A stretch of DNA of 64,000 bases from Oehlia diaphana. Taxonomy: Eukaryota > Glomeromycota > Glomeromycetes > Glomerales > Glomeraceae. The DNA is taken from the NCBI GenBank assembly GCA_003833135.1, contig QZLH01000005.1, forward strand, positions 80,146-144,145, written 5' to 3'. Positions 1-11,230 of the stretch are shown here, piece by piece. The position numbers and the translations under genes were made by a program. Position 1 is the first letter of the stretch, and each line of letters opens with the position of its first letter. The notes under the pieces were generated by a model. The model saw nothing but the letters and a program-made list of their open reading frames with translations. It was not told where the DNA came from and searched no databases.

Positions 1-553
1 TATTAACCAGTTAGATTCTTGTAAGCGGAAGGATGCTTTGGCTATGACAGTTTGTCAATATCAAGATGGTGTCTATTGTCTCAAGGGACAAACCGACCAA
101 TCATATGACCGTAGCAAATTATCATGGAGTGCAATAGATTTGGCATTAAGTCGTAATAATTTGTCCAATTCGAATAATGGTTTTACTATGAATTATGATA
201 ATTTTCCTGTTCCCGTTCCTGATCAAAATCCAAATGAATATATATTTTGTTCGGATGCCATGTCTTCGGGAGTCTGTCAAATTCAAGATAGTAATGGGTA
301 TAAGCCTTTTCACTACCTAGTAGAAGTATGTAATAATGCAGTTGACGTTATAAATTCTCCTCCCCAAATATCCAATGCTACTGTTACTGTTATGGCTACT
401 ACTACTGCTACAGCTACTGCGACCGTTACACAAACAGTCACAGTTAAAGCGTCTAGTGGTTTCTCTATTCATTCAGAGGTGTCTTCTCTACCGCTTGTAA
501 TGTTGCTGATTACTATTTTTGTAAATATGATCGTGGGGAAATTGAGAATATAG
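1..553 (+). CDS. Cysteine-rich, Thr-rich putative GPI-anchored protein, 5'-truncated by window edge
   Basis: The reading frame is open from base 2 to a TAG at 551-553, and the apparent ATG at 38 lies inside the conserved body, so the gene begins before the window. The protein is colinear with the one at 3309-4100: both carry the INQL-SCKRKD block, TVCQYQDG, the LAWSAIDL-type and NGFTMNY blocks, SDAM-SG-CQI and VEVCN. A Thr/Ala-rich stretch and a hydrophobic C-terminus (SLPLVMLLITIFVNMIVG) follow, as in GPI-anchored or tail-anchored cell-surface proteins. I do not recognise a named domain. Secretion is inferred from the cysteines and the C-terminal hydrophobic segment, because the N-terminus is not in view. 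It forms a direct tandem pair with the copy 3 kb downstream. Confidence 0.7.
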   Translation, partial: INQLDSCKRKDALAMTVCQYQDGVYCLKGQTDQSYDRSKLSWSAIDLALSRNNLSNSNNGFTMNYDNFPVPVPDQNPNEYIFCSDAMSSGVCQIQDSNGYKPFHYLVEVCNNAVDVINSPPQISNATVTVMATTTATATATVTQTVTVKASSGFSIHSEVSSLPLVMLLITIFVNMIVGKLRI

Positions 554-740
554 TTTTTTTTGTACATCTCACATGTCTAATTTATTTATATTGATAAATA
601 GTATTGTTATAATTGAATAACTTATTTAGATATCATAATTAACCATAGTTACAATCTTATTTTAATAAATTATAATATTTATTGATTTCTGATCAAAAAA
701 ACTTTCTTTGAGATAATAAAGAAAGATAAGGTGATACGCG

Positions 741-1260
741 TAGGGAATTGAGTCAATCAAATTAAAATCGATTATGGTCGATTGAGTCAAGTGACTCGAC
801 TAATGATTTTGCGTATCGAGTACTAAAATCGATCATAATACTCGACTAAATATAATCGATTAAAAATATTAAATGATATAATTGGTTAAATAACGTGATT
901 AAATCTTAAAATAGTAACTAGTTTACCTTGTAAAAAAAAAGGTTCTTTCTTTCACACTCCTCTACTTGTAGTGTTAAACTCTTTTAACGTTAACATGCCT
1001 CCAAAATGTGCAAATAGTTCCACTGAATCTTTACACACATCAAAATGTTTGGCTAGTGATATTACAGTAGTCATTTTTTCGTCATAATAGTTAATTTACT
1101 ATAAAGTACTATAATCGAATAATTGTTCGATTAATTATTCGAATTTATTTGATCGAGTGTACTTAACGATTACTGCTTGTTAGTCGATTTTGGTCGATTT
1201 TGCCAAAAATTTTTAACCAATTAATCGAACAATGATTTATGGCGTCGACTCAATTCCCTA
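741..1260. mobile_element. hAT-type non-autonomous element (MITE) with 8-bp target duplication
   Basis: Perfect 14-bp terminal inverted repeats TAGGGAATTGAGTC (741-754) and GACTCAATTCCCTA (1247-1260) bound a 520-bp element. It is flanked on both sides by the identical 8-mer GATACGCG (733-740 and 1261-1268). An 8-bp duplication and a TIR starting with T/CAGGG are the established signature of the hAT superfamily. The interior holds no ORF. Both ends contain many dispersed TCGATTA/TCGACTA heptamers in both orientations, which fits subterminal transposase-binding repeats of hAT elements. An autonomous source is not in the window. The intact target duplication suggests a fairly recent insertion. 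Confidence 0.88.
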
Positions 1261-1866
1261 GATACGCGGATATCAAAGATGCTATATATATTTCTGTAAA
1301 TACCATAACGTGAAAAGCTAAAGAATAAATTACAAATCAAGTCAAAGGTTGGTATATAGAAATTAGATTCGTACCAGTATTACTCGAATCAAACTTGCAT
1401 AAGTTGCACTAGAGTCGATATTTGACGCGGGCAATTCCGTCTAGCATTATTCTTCTTAATGTTTGGTTAAAATGAAGGAAATCTAATTTAAATGCTGATT
1501 TCAAGCACGATACCCGCGCAATAACAAGAATGATAATCATATTATACTTTTCATACTTTTCATAAGCTTTATATTAGATCTAATATTAGGCTCAGATTAA
1601 TTAATATACCAATTAATTTTATATCATGTAATATAAAATAAAATCATGTTTCTCAATAAATTTGATGCATAATTTTTATATGACATTATAATATATTATA
1701 ATAAACATACTAAATATTGGTACAATATTTACCTAACGGGCCGTATATTAAATATGAGTTACGCATTTAATAACTAATGAATTTTTTAATATTACTTGAA
1801 AAAACTTCACAGTATACATAACTTAAATATGGAAATATAATAATAGTTGCAATAACAGATGATTTT

Positions 1867-2205
1867 AGGACTAAGTAAATCATCATTAGATGATAAATAT
1901 GTGGAATTTGTCTTTTATCGGGATCAGGGTGCCAACATTTTGCGTTAATTCAACATAGCCTTCACGCAACTGATTGTTTCTATACGATACAATTATGTAA
2001 AAATAATTACAACCTAAAGACAAAAGAATAATCTGTTTGAAGGTACAATAAACTTTTTTTTTACATGATCAATCTTTCAACTAATTTATTTTTAATTTAT
2101 AAAAAATTTTAAATATTTTTCTATTAATTACGATTTTTCTTTTAGATTATTTGACAATAGAACTTGAATTAGATATTGATAATAATGTGCAATCTAGCAA
2201 TAATG
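1867..2205. pseudogene. Scrambled relic of a Rhizophagus-type protein kinase
   Basis: Three pieces of one kinase family lie here in mixed orientation. On the plus strand, 1867-1896 reads LGLSKSSLDD, the activation-segment motif of the intact-style kinase at 7262-9301. On the minus strand, 1909-1967 matches the nucleotide sequence of that gene at about 8092-8150 (the EGYVEL...CWH block), with one base missing. On the plus strand, 2146-2205, preceded by TTTTAG, matches the penultimate tail exon of the same gene (ELELDIDNNV in place of ELEFDIDNNV). The pieces are too short and too broken to encode anything. Their mixed orientation implies decay plus a local inversion. Confidence 0.6.
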
Positions 2206-3308
2206 GCCTATGTTATGTGTAAAATTATTAGTTTCGTTTATAATACATAAATTATATTGCTGAAGAAATTAATCTTGATATTGACATTTTGGTGGTTTGA
2301 ATTCTTAATTATTAATAGGATATTGTTTTTATATTACATCATCTGTTTAAAATAATAATAATAATCACCTATACTGTATAAGATAATTATTAAATATTGA
2401 CAAATAAAATTTCAACTCTTCAAAGTATGCTTATGAAAAGAATCAATAGAACTCATGTTGAATGTTTACGTATAACTGAAAATATAATACACGCATACTT
2501 CACCGCAAACGATATTGTTATTAGATAATACAATAATTAACGTAAATAATTGGGAATTGGTTGCGCAAAAATACTTAGGGAATATATAAAAAAAATCTAA
2601 AGTGGCTTTATTTTTTAATGAAATTTCAATAGTAGTCCCCAAATTATTATTTTCTAACTCTGGCAAAATTTATAATTTCAGTCGGAATTAAAAAGCTTAT
2701 AATTATATAAACCGCTGCTTTATAAATTTGGCCAAAATTACTGCCAATCAGTTTTTAAAGTTTCCGCAATTTTCCGGTTAGTAGACGGGCTGAAAAATTT
2801 AATGCATGTCGAATTCTGGTCGCACAGACAGGACGATATAACGATATACAGTACATTATTAAATGAAACAACTAAAATGGGCTCTTATTTATCAAAATCG
2901 TATTAATTTATTTATAGTTAGAAGTTTGCAACAAAAATATATTTATGATACTATAAAAGAATTCTCATTTACTGCATTTTTTTTTTTCTTTTTCTTTTTC
3001 TTTCAAGATGGAAAAAAAGTAAAAAAAAAAAAAAAATCCGTGTAACTAATATTTGCGCTATTTGTTATGTAAACTCATGTTTATATCGATAAATTTTTAA
3101 AATAAATAGAATTTTCCATTATTCTTGCGTCTTTATCCTACATAGATTATTTTAATTTAACTTAAAATCGCGTTCATTTATTAGAAATGATTACATAATA
3201 CTATAATACTAAAATTCATTATTTAAATAATCAATAGATTTACGTATCGAAATTTCTCCCTCAAATACCTAAATATTATTTTTTATTATTCAAAATAATA
3301 ATCATATT
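2206..3308. other. Non-coding spacer between kinase relic and Cys-rich gene
   Basis: AT-rich sequence with no supportable gene. A T-run followed by an A-run (about 2978-3036) could fold into a long A/T hairpin. Short ORFs at 2466-2666 (minus) and 2863-3045 (plus) have no coding character. The in-frame bases just before the 3309 ATG encode a short hydrophobic stretch back to a TAA at 3270-3272. This might be the remains of a signal-peptide exon. Confidence 0.5.
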
Positions 3309-4100
3309 ATGGAAATCGGTCATAAACCATTAGAGAAAAGACAAGCTTCGGCTATGAGTGATAGCATATGTCGATTAGTGTTCAAGGGTTATCAACCAAC
3401 TGGACAACTATTATGTTGTGAGGCAGGTAATACCTGTTTGGGTAATGCACCCATTTGTTCTTCCACTAGTAGAATGGTACAATGTTGGAATATTAATCAA
3501 TTAGGTTCTTGTAAGAGAAAGGATACTTTGGCCAAGACAGTTTGTCAATATCAGGATGGTATTTATTGTCTCAAAGGAGAAACTGACGAGCTGTATGATC
3601 GTGGAATATTAGCATGGAGTGCAATAGATTTGATATTAAGTCGTAATATTTATCCCTATTCATTTAATGGCTTTACTATGAATTATGGTAATTTTCCCAA
3701 CCCCGTCCTTAATCCAAAACCAAAAGAAATCTTGGTCTGCTCTGACGCCATGGCTTCGGGAATATGTCAAATTCGGGGCGATTTCGGGTATAAAACTTTT
3801 AATTATCAAGTGGAAGTATGCAATGGTTTGATAGACATCATAAATTCTCCTCCAAAAATAGCAAAAGCTATTACTACCATTACTGAGCAAGTTACGACCA
3901 CCTTACCTCCGGAAACTATTACTACTACCTCCATTAAACTCACTACGTCCATTTTAACTCCAGAAACTAAAACTACTACAGTAACAGCAGCAGCGCCCAG
4001 TAGTGGTTTATCGAATTATTCAGAGATATCTTCTCTACCGCTTGTAATATTACTAGTTACTATTTTAGTAAATACGATCGTGATGAAATTAAGAATTTAA
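3309..4100 (+). CDS. Cysteine-rich, Thr-rich putative GPI-anchored cell-surface protein
   Basis: Single-exon ORF of 263 codons, complete from ATG to TAA and paralogous to the truncated copy at 1-553. Residues 8-12 (LEKRQ) contain a Lys-Arg pair that looks like a Kex2-type processing site. Residues about 20-165 hold the cysteine-rich body, including a CC pair and the CQYQDG block. Residues about 185-235 are Thr/Pro-rich, typical of O-glycosylated stalks. The last 25 residues are hydrophobic (SLPLVILLVTILVNTIV), followed by a short basic end. No hydrophobic signal peptide follows this ATG, so an upstream signal exon may be missing or unrecognised. A cell-wall or membrane-anchored surface role is inferred from layout only. 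Function is unknown to me. Confidence 0.7.
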   Translation: MEIGHKPLEKRQASAMSDSICRLVFKGYQPTGQLLCCEAGNTCLGNAPICSSTSRMVQCWNINQLGSCKRKDTLAKTVCQYQDGIYCLKGETDELYDRGILAWSAIDLILSRNIYPYSFNGFTMNYGNFPNPVLNPKPKEILVCSDAMASGICQIRGDFGYKTFNYQVEVCNGLIDIINSPPKIAKAITTITEQVTTTLPPETITTTSIKLTTSILTPETKTTTVTAAAPSSGLSNYSEISSLPLVILLVTILVNTIVMKLRI

Positions 4101-7100
4101 CAGTTTTTTTTTTTATATGGTCTCATATATATTTACATATACTGTATTGAGGTAAAAAAAAACGCAAAATAAGGAGGCCGACGGCCACGTGTAGTTTGGA
4201 TAGCGGGACCTGAAGAAAAATGTAATTGGCTAGTGAACGATTTAGAGATAATTTTAAAGATTTCAAAAGTAATTACAATAACTATTTTTAATAAATTTAC
4301 GTATGACAAATACTTACTTATGTACTGTTGATCAAAAAGAATATTCCTTTTATTATTTCGAGAAAAGTATTAATGTCATATGGAACCAATGCTTTTATTT
4401 AGTGGCAGACTTTATAATCATATCACGTGAAATGAATTTTATTGGTTAACGTATATTTATAATTATGCTATATGATGAAATACAGATGGTGTGACTTATC
4501 TAAAGCTTTCTCCAAATCATAATCATCCCAAATATCATCGTCCTAAAATTATCAAATATTTATCCCAAATTTTCTTCAGTAATTTGTATTTTTTTTTCTT
4601 AATTGCTTGCTTTTCGTGACATTTTGCATGCAGATATACAATTTTTTTTTTTTACTTTTAATACTGATCGGTGTAATGAAAAAGGATTGCTTTTTTTTTA
4701 AGATTTATTGCAATTTAAGAAATTTTGGTAATTTTGGTAATTTTGGGCCACTTTATGATGGCCAAATTTGACATATAATTAATAAAAATACCTGATTTTG
4801 ATTTTATATATTTAATGTTAATAATTACTTAACCAGAAAAGCTCTATCATATAAAAGATAATGACCTGATCTATCACTTAAAAGAGAGTTTATTTAAAAT
4901 AATTCTATTCTTTTGGAGTCATGTGATAAAATGTGGTTGGTGCGCACCATACATACTATTAAAAATATTGTATATTCTTACATAATTAATTCAACGCGTA
5001 AAGCTATCTATTCCAAAAATAAATAAATAAATAAATAATTTGTCGCAAATTAAAGCTTCTTAGCGTGTCAAAATAAATTTGTGACGGTCAAAATTTGAGA
5101 TACGGTACAACTACGCTATACCTAATATAGTCTAATCCGGTCAATTCTTTTAAAATTAAATTAAAAATCTCGCTTGATTCTGATTTTATTATGTATTAAA
5201 TTTTATTTTTGACAATGAAAAAACAGATAATTAATGATTAATAATCAAAATTAAATAATTATTACTAATTATTATATTATTATTATATTATAAATCTAAG
5301 ATTGCTTCATAGAAGGAAATATTTTTTTAAAATTATATAAAGGTATGAAGCAATATAATTATTTAATACTTGCGGTTTATAAGAGTTTTTTTACCATAAA
5401 AATTACTGTGCCGCGTTTATTTTTTTAGCTTTGTGGTATAATTACAACAGATTATTTAAAGCAAACGAGTTCTTAAAGGTTAAATAAGGTCATTCTGCAG
5501 GTATGAGACTATTTAAATAATAATTTTCATTAAATTAGTTTGAATATTTATGAATTTATACTTATTTCTTTATTATATTCTATACAGATTAGCAGATACT
5601 TTATTTATTCAACAAATTAGTTTTATTTAACCAAAGTGTTTAAATTATATGATACAGTTACTTAATGGACATAAAAGTATTCATATATTGATTTTATTGA
5701 TTTTATTGTACTTGGGTTATAATTAGTATTTATAGAGTTAAACGAGGTAAACGACACTTTTTGTAATTGTACATATGAGTCTTATGAATATTTTGTTTAT
5801 TTACTATTAAAATTTAATAAATTATAAACTGAATATAACATATCAAGAGTCAAAAAAAATTTTCTTTTTTGTATGTAAAATAAATATTTTTTTTTTTTTC
5901 ACGAAACCACAAGATTTGTGGCTACGATTTTTAAGTCAATCACATTTAAGAAAAAGGGAATCGTATACCCAGGGTACATGTTTTGCTTTTATATTAAATT
6001 TATTTTATTAGTTATGTACATTGCGATAAATCCGGTATTAAAACTTAAGCTTTAGAACACATGACACAATCACATGTCTCTAGGCGTTATATACTTCTGA
6101 CCATCGAATTAGTTATACCCATTTAACAGTCCTAACGCTAGATGTGAAATAGGTGAACTCATGGTTTTGCCTAGTTATAGTTAAATCTTTTTATTTAATA
6201 AAAAGAAAACATAATTCACCTAAGAGATTACGTAGAAATTAATTTTTTTGAAAAATTTCAAGATTAACAAGAAATTTCTCAAGTCTTAACGTTAATAATA
6301 AACTATTATATAAAAAGTCCAAAATATGACTTTGTGTTAAGAAATTTTGAATCTTTTATGTAATCGGTTTCTTTTATTTGATGAAAATGTTCCTTCCATC
6401 GCTCGTTATCGAGAATGAGGTTTGATGTTTTTTTTAGTTAAGAATTGTTATTTTTTTTTTTTTTTGCTAACATTTTATTTTATTCATGATTTAATTCATA
6501 CTTTGGAAAAAGAATGATACAAATTTCGTGGCTCGAAATATTTATTAGTTTACCTCTAAATGATAACCATATTTTCAGAATTCCATCATATTGAGGTCGT
6601 ACAAACTACTGAAAATCGAATTGCAAGAGACGATTTTTTTTGTTTAGTTAATAAATACTACGTATTTAAATATTAAAATATTTTTGTCGAAATAATTTTC
6701 TATTTTATATTAATTAAATGAAAGTTCAAGATCTTTTAATTTCCAGACACGTATCTAAAACGAAATTTATTTTTGGTCTAACGGCTTGATAATCTATTTC
6801 ATGGTTCGAGAATTAGGTAAAGAATAACGTTTAAATTCTAAAAATGTAAAAATGAATTAAAGGCGATTAATTATTGAAGATCGAATGAAATAATATCAAA
6901 GATGGATCCTGTATGAATAATACATACTCTAATTATAAAAATTTTGGCATAGGTATACTATGTATGTGCGGGAATCGGTTAAATTACAGTATTTCAAGAA
7001 TAATGGGCAAAAAAAAATAATAATTATTATCAAATAAGTATTAAATAGACAAATCATGGTCTAATCTCGATATCGATAAATTTTTAATAAAAAGCCATTG

Positions 7101-7261
7101 AAATATTTCAAAAGATATTTGTATTAGTATACCAAATTTTCAATTACTCCAATCGCTTTTTTTTAATAAAGATAAATTCTTAAGTTTTTATTTATTGTAA
7201 ATACAGTTTTATAAATATAAATATAAAATTAAAAACTAATAATAATTAAATGTGTAAGTAA
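4101..7261. other. Intergenic AT-rich tract with one orphan exon-like segment
   Basis: No convincing gene. One exon-like segment lies on the minus strand at 4542-4468: after a TTTTAG acceptor it reads 24 acidic residues (DDDIWDDYDLEKALDK, then a few more) to a TAG. It resembles the terminal exon of a lost gene. A TCACGTGA palindrome occurs at 4423-4430 and GGCCACGTG near 4191. The rest is A/T homopolymers and unremarkable sequence. Confidence 0.4.
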
Positions 7262-9301
7262 TTAATCCAAAACATCATCAATAACTAAATGTCAAACCCG
7301 ATTTCTTTGGTAGTATAATAATCTACACATATTTTAAATGAAAATTAGCAACTTAATTACTAGTAATTGTTATTGATCGTAATACTATTACTTACCATTG
7401 TTGTTAAATTTATTAAATTTGCTAATATTAACATTATTATCAATGTCAAATTCAAGTTCTTTTGACAAATAATCTAAAGGAGGATAAAATTTGGTTAAAT
7501 TATGATATTAAAACAAACAAACCCGCGCAAAAATAAATTTACCATCGTTTTTGTTTAATTTAATTTTTTTAATGGTTTTATCTAAAATAATTTTTAAGAA
7601 TAAAAAAAAATAATAATTATAAAAATATGATCAATTAACTTATTAATAGTTTAATGTTTTTTTTTTACCATTATTTCCAGTGTCTTCAATCAAATTATCA
7701 TCACGTTTTCTTTTATCCTCTTAAAAGAGTTTTGTAAGATTATTAGTATTTAGATAATGACTATAAGAAATCAAAACTAATTATTAAGTTTAAATAAAAG
7801 ATACCATTAAAAGGTTTAAATCCTAAAATAAAATAAACATATTAGTACTTTTTTTTTAAAAAAAAGAAGGAATAATCAAATTAGTAAAATAGTAATTCTT
7901 ACTTTGAATCTTTAAACTTCTGGTTGATTCTGCAGATTTTATCATTGCACTTAATGGCCTGCTTTTATAGATGGCATTTGGATTATTTACTACAGGTCCA
8001 ATATCTGGTGACTTTATAATTTTTTTATATTCTTTAAAAAAATATAATTTACCATCACTGTCAAAAATCTTAGAGAGATCATTGGCTGTTGGTCTTTTAT
8101 TTGAATCAGAGTGCCAACATTCTTTCATCAATTCAACATAACCTTCAGGTGCATTTGTAACAATTGGAGGACGAACTCCATCACATATTTCGATAATAAG
8201 TTCTGCGTCATGATTTTTATCCCAAAAAGGTCTTCTACCTGTCATTAATTCCCACATAATCATACCATAACTATATATATCTGAAGCTTTAGTATATTTT
8301 TATCCTTGAAGAACCTCTGGAGCAACATAAGGAATAATTCCATATATCTCATTTTCATCATCCAATGATTCAATTGCTGATTTACTTAATCCTAAATCAC
8401 CTGTTATTGCTGAAAAAGGACTTAGGACAAAAATATTTCCACTATGATAATCTTTGTGGATTATATTTGCATTATGAATGTTCTCAAGTCCAAATGCAAT
8501 TCCTTGCAAAATACTTAGCTTATTATACCAAGAATAAGTAAAAAAATATTCAGCTATATAACGTGCTAAATCTCCCATAACATAATATTTTGTAATTATC
8601 ATAAAATTTTTGGTAATAGGATTTTGGGTAATTCCATAATATATGTTGATTCTATTATAAACACTAATGTTCACATAATATTTTTCAAGTTTGCGATCCT
8701 TTTTAGCATTTTTTCTAACAGGTTTCCATTTTGAAACGAAATCGTAATATACCTTGAGCTAAAAAAATAAATTCAATTATTTATTGACTTGCATCAAAAA
8801 TTAATTATTTAAAATTTATATGGAATACTGTACCTCATTTAACTCCCTAGAATTTATGCTCTCAGAATTATTAAGTTCTTTAAGTGCAACTATCGTTTTA
8901 CCATAATAATCATACTTTTGTTTTTCTTCATTCCAATTAGTTATTGGACCATCAATCCAAGTAGCCTTATAAATTTTGCTAAATCCTCCTTCGGCAATAA
9001 ATTCTATATCCTTAAATTTTTCATAAGGAACGAATTCCATTCCCCCCTCTTTTTTACAGTAATTAGTTAACGTGAATTTTATAAAATCATCAATAACTTT
9101 ATTTCCACTTAACGGAATCTTATTTGCTTTATAACATTGATAACAAATCTGATCGGTTTCATTGAAAGCTTTTCTTCTTCGTTTGCATCCATTACATTTC
9201 TTAAATATTGATTTAAGCGTAGTTTGTATCGGATGATTTAAAGGTACATCACTCGATATTAAAAAGTCGGTTTTTAATTTATAGTTAGTTTGTTGGTCCA
9301 T
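7262..9301 (-). pseudogene. Protein kinase of the expanded mycorrhizal-fungal family, interrupted by one in-frame TAA
   Basis: Seven exons: 8834-9301, 7903-8758, 7805-7822 (18-nt microexon), 7669-7719, 7543-7581, 7396-7473 and 7262-7284. All junctions are GT-AG, phases agree, and the sum is 511 codons. Residues 36-56 hold two Cys pairs (CNGC, CYQC). The kinase domain starts near 98, with a Gly-loop (EGGFSKIY), VALK lysine 141, HKDYHSGN catalytic Asp 259, DLG metal-binding Asp 277 and APE 302-304. The tail exons encode a charged region. Codon 309 (8302-8300), just after APEVLQG, is TAA, and the same frame resumes at once with KYTKASDIYSYGMIMWE. A single substitution or a sequencing error explains this. 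If real, the product stops before subdomain IX and would be inactive. If it is an error, this is an intact 510-residue Ser/Thr- or Tyr-like kinase. Confidence 0.85.
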
Positions 9302-9684
9302 AATTTTTCCGTTTAAAATTAATTTAGAGAATCCAAAATAAAAACCCTATGTTTATATATACTTTTTTTTTTTAAAGAATTCTTTATTCGAATATAAAAA
9401 ATTCCGATTAAATGAATATATTTTTTTTAGAAAAAATCAAACTTAATGTATTTAACATTCAAACTTTTTCTGGTATGTTTTGAATATCGTGTTTCAGGAA
9501 CTCCGAATTCGTATTCCATCGAATCATTCGATGCATACTGAAACTTTGAAAACGTATTCCATCGAACCATTCGATGCATACTGAAATTACGTAATTTACA
9601 TTTTTACATGCAATGTCACGTGACATCCGTGACATGGTTAACAAATAAAATTAAGCAAATTTTGTCAAGAAAATTAAGGTAATA
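9302..9684. other. Upstream region of the kinase gene
   Basis: Contains two near-identical tandem segments of about 50 bp (near 9509-9540 and 9558-9590), each with GTATTCCATCGAA-CATTCGATGCATACTGAAA. It also contains a TCACGTGA palindrome at 9616-9623. The position upstream of the kinase start makes a promoter role possible, but nothing in the sequence proves it. Confidence 0.4.
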
Positions 9685-10705
9685 TGGTGGCTGTCACCTA
9701 TAAACCACACAGTCCGAAAATTTAAAAATCTATTTATTTATATAGTGTAACTTATTTTTATAGTACTTTATTTAAATATAATTTTTGCCGCGTAAGCGGC
9801 AAAAATTTTTTTTGCTAATATTCCATGGNNNNNNNNNNNNNNNNNNNNNNNNNNNNNNNNNNNNNNNNNNNNNNNNNNNNNNNNNNNNNNNNNNNNNNNN
9901 NNNNNNNNNNNNNNNNNNNNNNNNNNNNNNNNNNNNNNNNNNNNNNNNNNNNNNNNNNNNNNNNNNNNNNNNNNNNNNNNNNNNNNNNNNNNNNNNNNNN
10001 NNNNNNNNNNNNNNNNNNNNNNNNNNNNNNNNNNNNNNNNNNNNNNNNNNNNNNNNNNNNNNNNNNNNNNNNNNNNNNNNNNNNNNNNNNNNNNNNNNNN
10101 NNNNNNNNNNNNNNNNNNNNNNNNNNNNNNNNNNNNNNNNNNNNNNNNNNNNNNNNNNNNNNNNNNNNNNNNNNNNNNNNNNNNNNNNNNNNNNNNNNNN
10201 NNNNNNNNNNNNNNNNNNNNNNNNNNNNNNNNNNNNNNNNNNNNNNNNNNNNNNNNNNNNNNNNNNNNNNNNNNNNNNNNNNNNNNNNNNNNNNNNNNNN
10301 NNNNNNNNNNNNNNNNNNNNNNNNNNNNNNNNNNNNNNNNNNNNNNNNNNNNNNNNNNNNNNNNNNNNNNNNNNNNNNNNNNNNNNNNNNNNNNNNNNNN
10401 NNNNNNNNNNNNNNNNNNNNNNNNNNNNNNNNNNNNNNNNNNNNNNNNNNNNNNNNNNNNNNNNNNNNNNNNNNNNNNNNNNNNNNNNNNNNNNNNNNNN
10501 NNNNNNNNNNNNNNNNNNNNNNNNNNNNNNNNNNNNNNNNNNNNNNNNNNNNNNNNNNNNNNNNNNNNNNNNNNNNNNNNNNNNNNNNNNNNNNATGTTG
10601 CTCTATCATTTTATCGGTTTGGATTTTTTTTATGTTGCTTAGTTTATGAATTATAAAAGTTTAAAGTTACATAATATTAGTGTGGTTTATAGGTGACAGC
10701 CACCA
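9685..10705. mobile_element. TA-flanked inverted-repeat element (Tc1/mariner-like MITE) containing an assembly gap
   Basis: Perfect inverted repeats occupy 9685-9710 and 10680-10705; they begin TGGTGGCTGTCACCTATAAA at the left end and are its complement at the right. TA dinucleotides at 9683-9684 and 10706-10707 fit the TA target duplication of the Tc1/mariner group. 766 of the 1021 positions are N, so coding content is unknown. Inside, 9781-9806 is a perfect hairpin: ATTTTTGCCGC, loop GTAA, GCGGCAAAAAT. A CCAC-starting TIR of another superfamily is possible. Confidence 0.7.
9829..10594. other. Assembly gap (N-run)
   Basis: 766 consecutive N within the inverted-repeat element at 9685-10705. 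The reading frames that run through it are artefacts of the N-run. Confidence 0.99.
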
Positions 10706-11230
10706 TATAAATTTTATTAATCAAACGCGGAAATAATCTGTTCGCTCGACTATGAAATGTTATTTGATAAGTTAGCATGTATATATTTTTAATTACACAA
10801 TTATTGACGTAGATATCCTATTTTGAGATTAGAATATATATTTCGGTTTATGGATTTAATTAAGTATTCATTATTATAATTTTATTAAAATTAATTACAT
10901 ACAGTAATTTTATAACCGATTACTCCACAGAATTCATTTTGGCCAGAATTAGCATATAACATACTTTAATGCCGGCCGGAATTAAGGTTTTAAAGATCGA
11001 ACTCACGAATCAAAAGGATAATCACGCCACTGAATTTTATTGAAAAAAAATTATTACTGAAACATTAAAAAAATTATTGATAATTTTTGATTATTAATAT
11101 ATACAACTTTGTAAAACAATTTTTTAATTTTTTTATTGCTCGTAATAAAATTTGATAAATTATAAATTATAAAATAAATACTAAAATTAAGTATTATATT
11201 ATTAATAATAATGATGATTAAAAAATTTTT
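10706..11230. other. Intergenic spacer
   Basis: No gene seen. A GC-richer patch (ATGCCGGCCGGAATTAA, near 10970-10986) stands out against AT-rich flanks and may be an end of an old repeat, but no partner was found close by. Confidence 0.4.

Noticed and set aside
1400..1520. GC-patches GACGCGGGC and ACCCGCGC as transposon ends
   Set aside because: The inverted match is only a few bases and no target duplication was found.
9785..10649. Three long ORFs through the first N-run
   Set aside because: They consist almost wholly of N-derived X residues.
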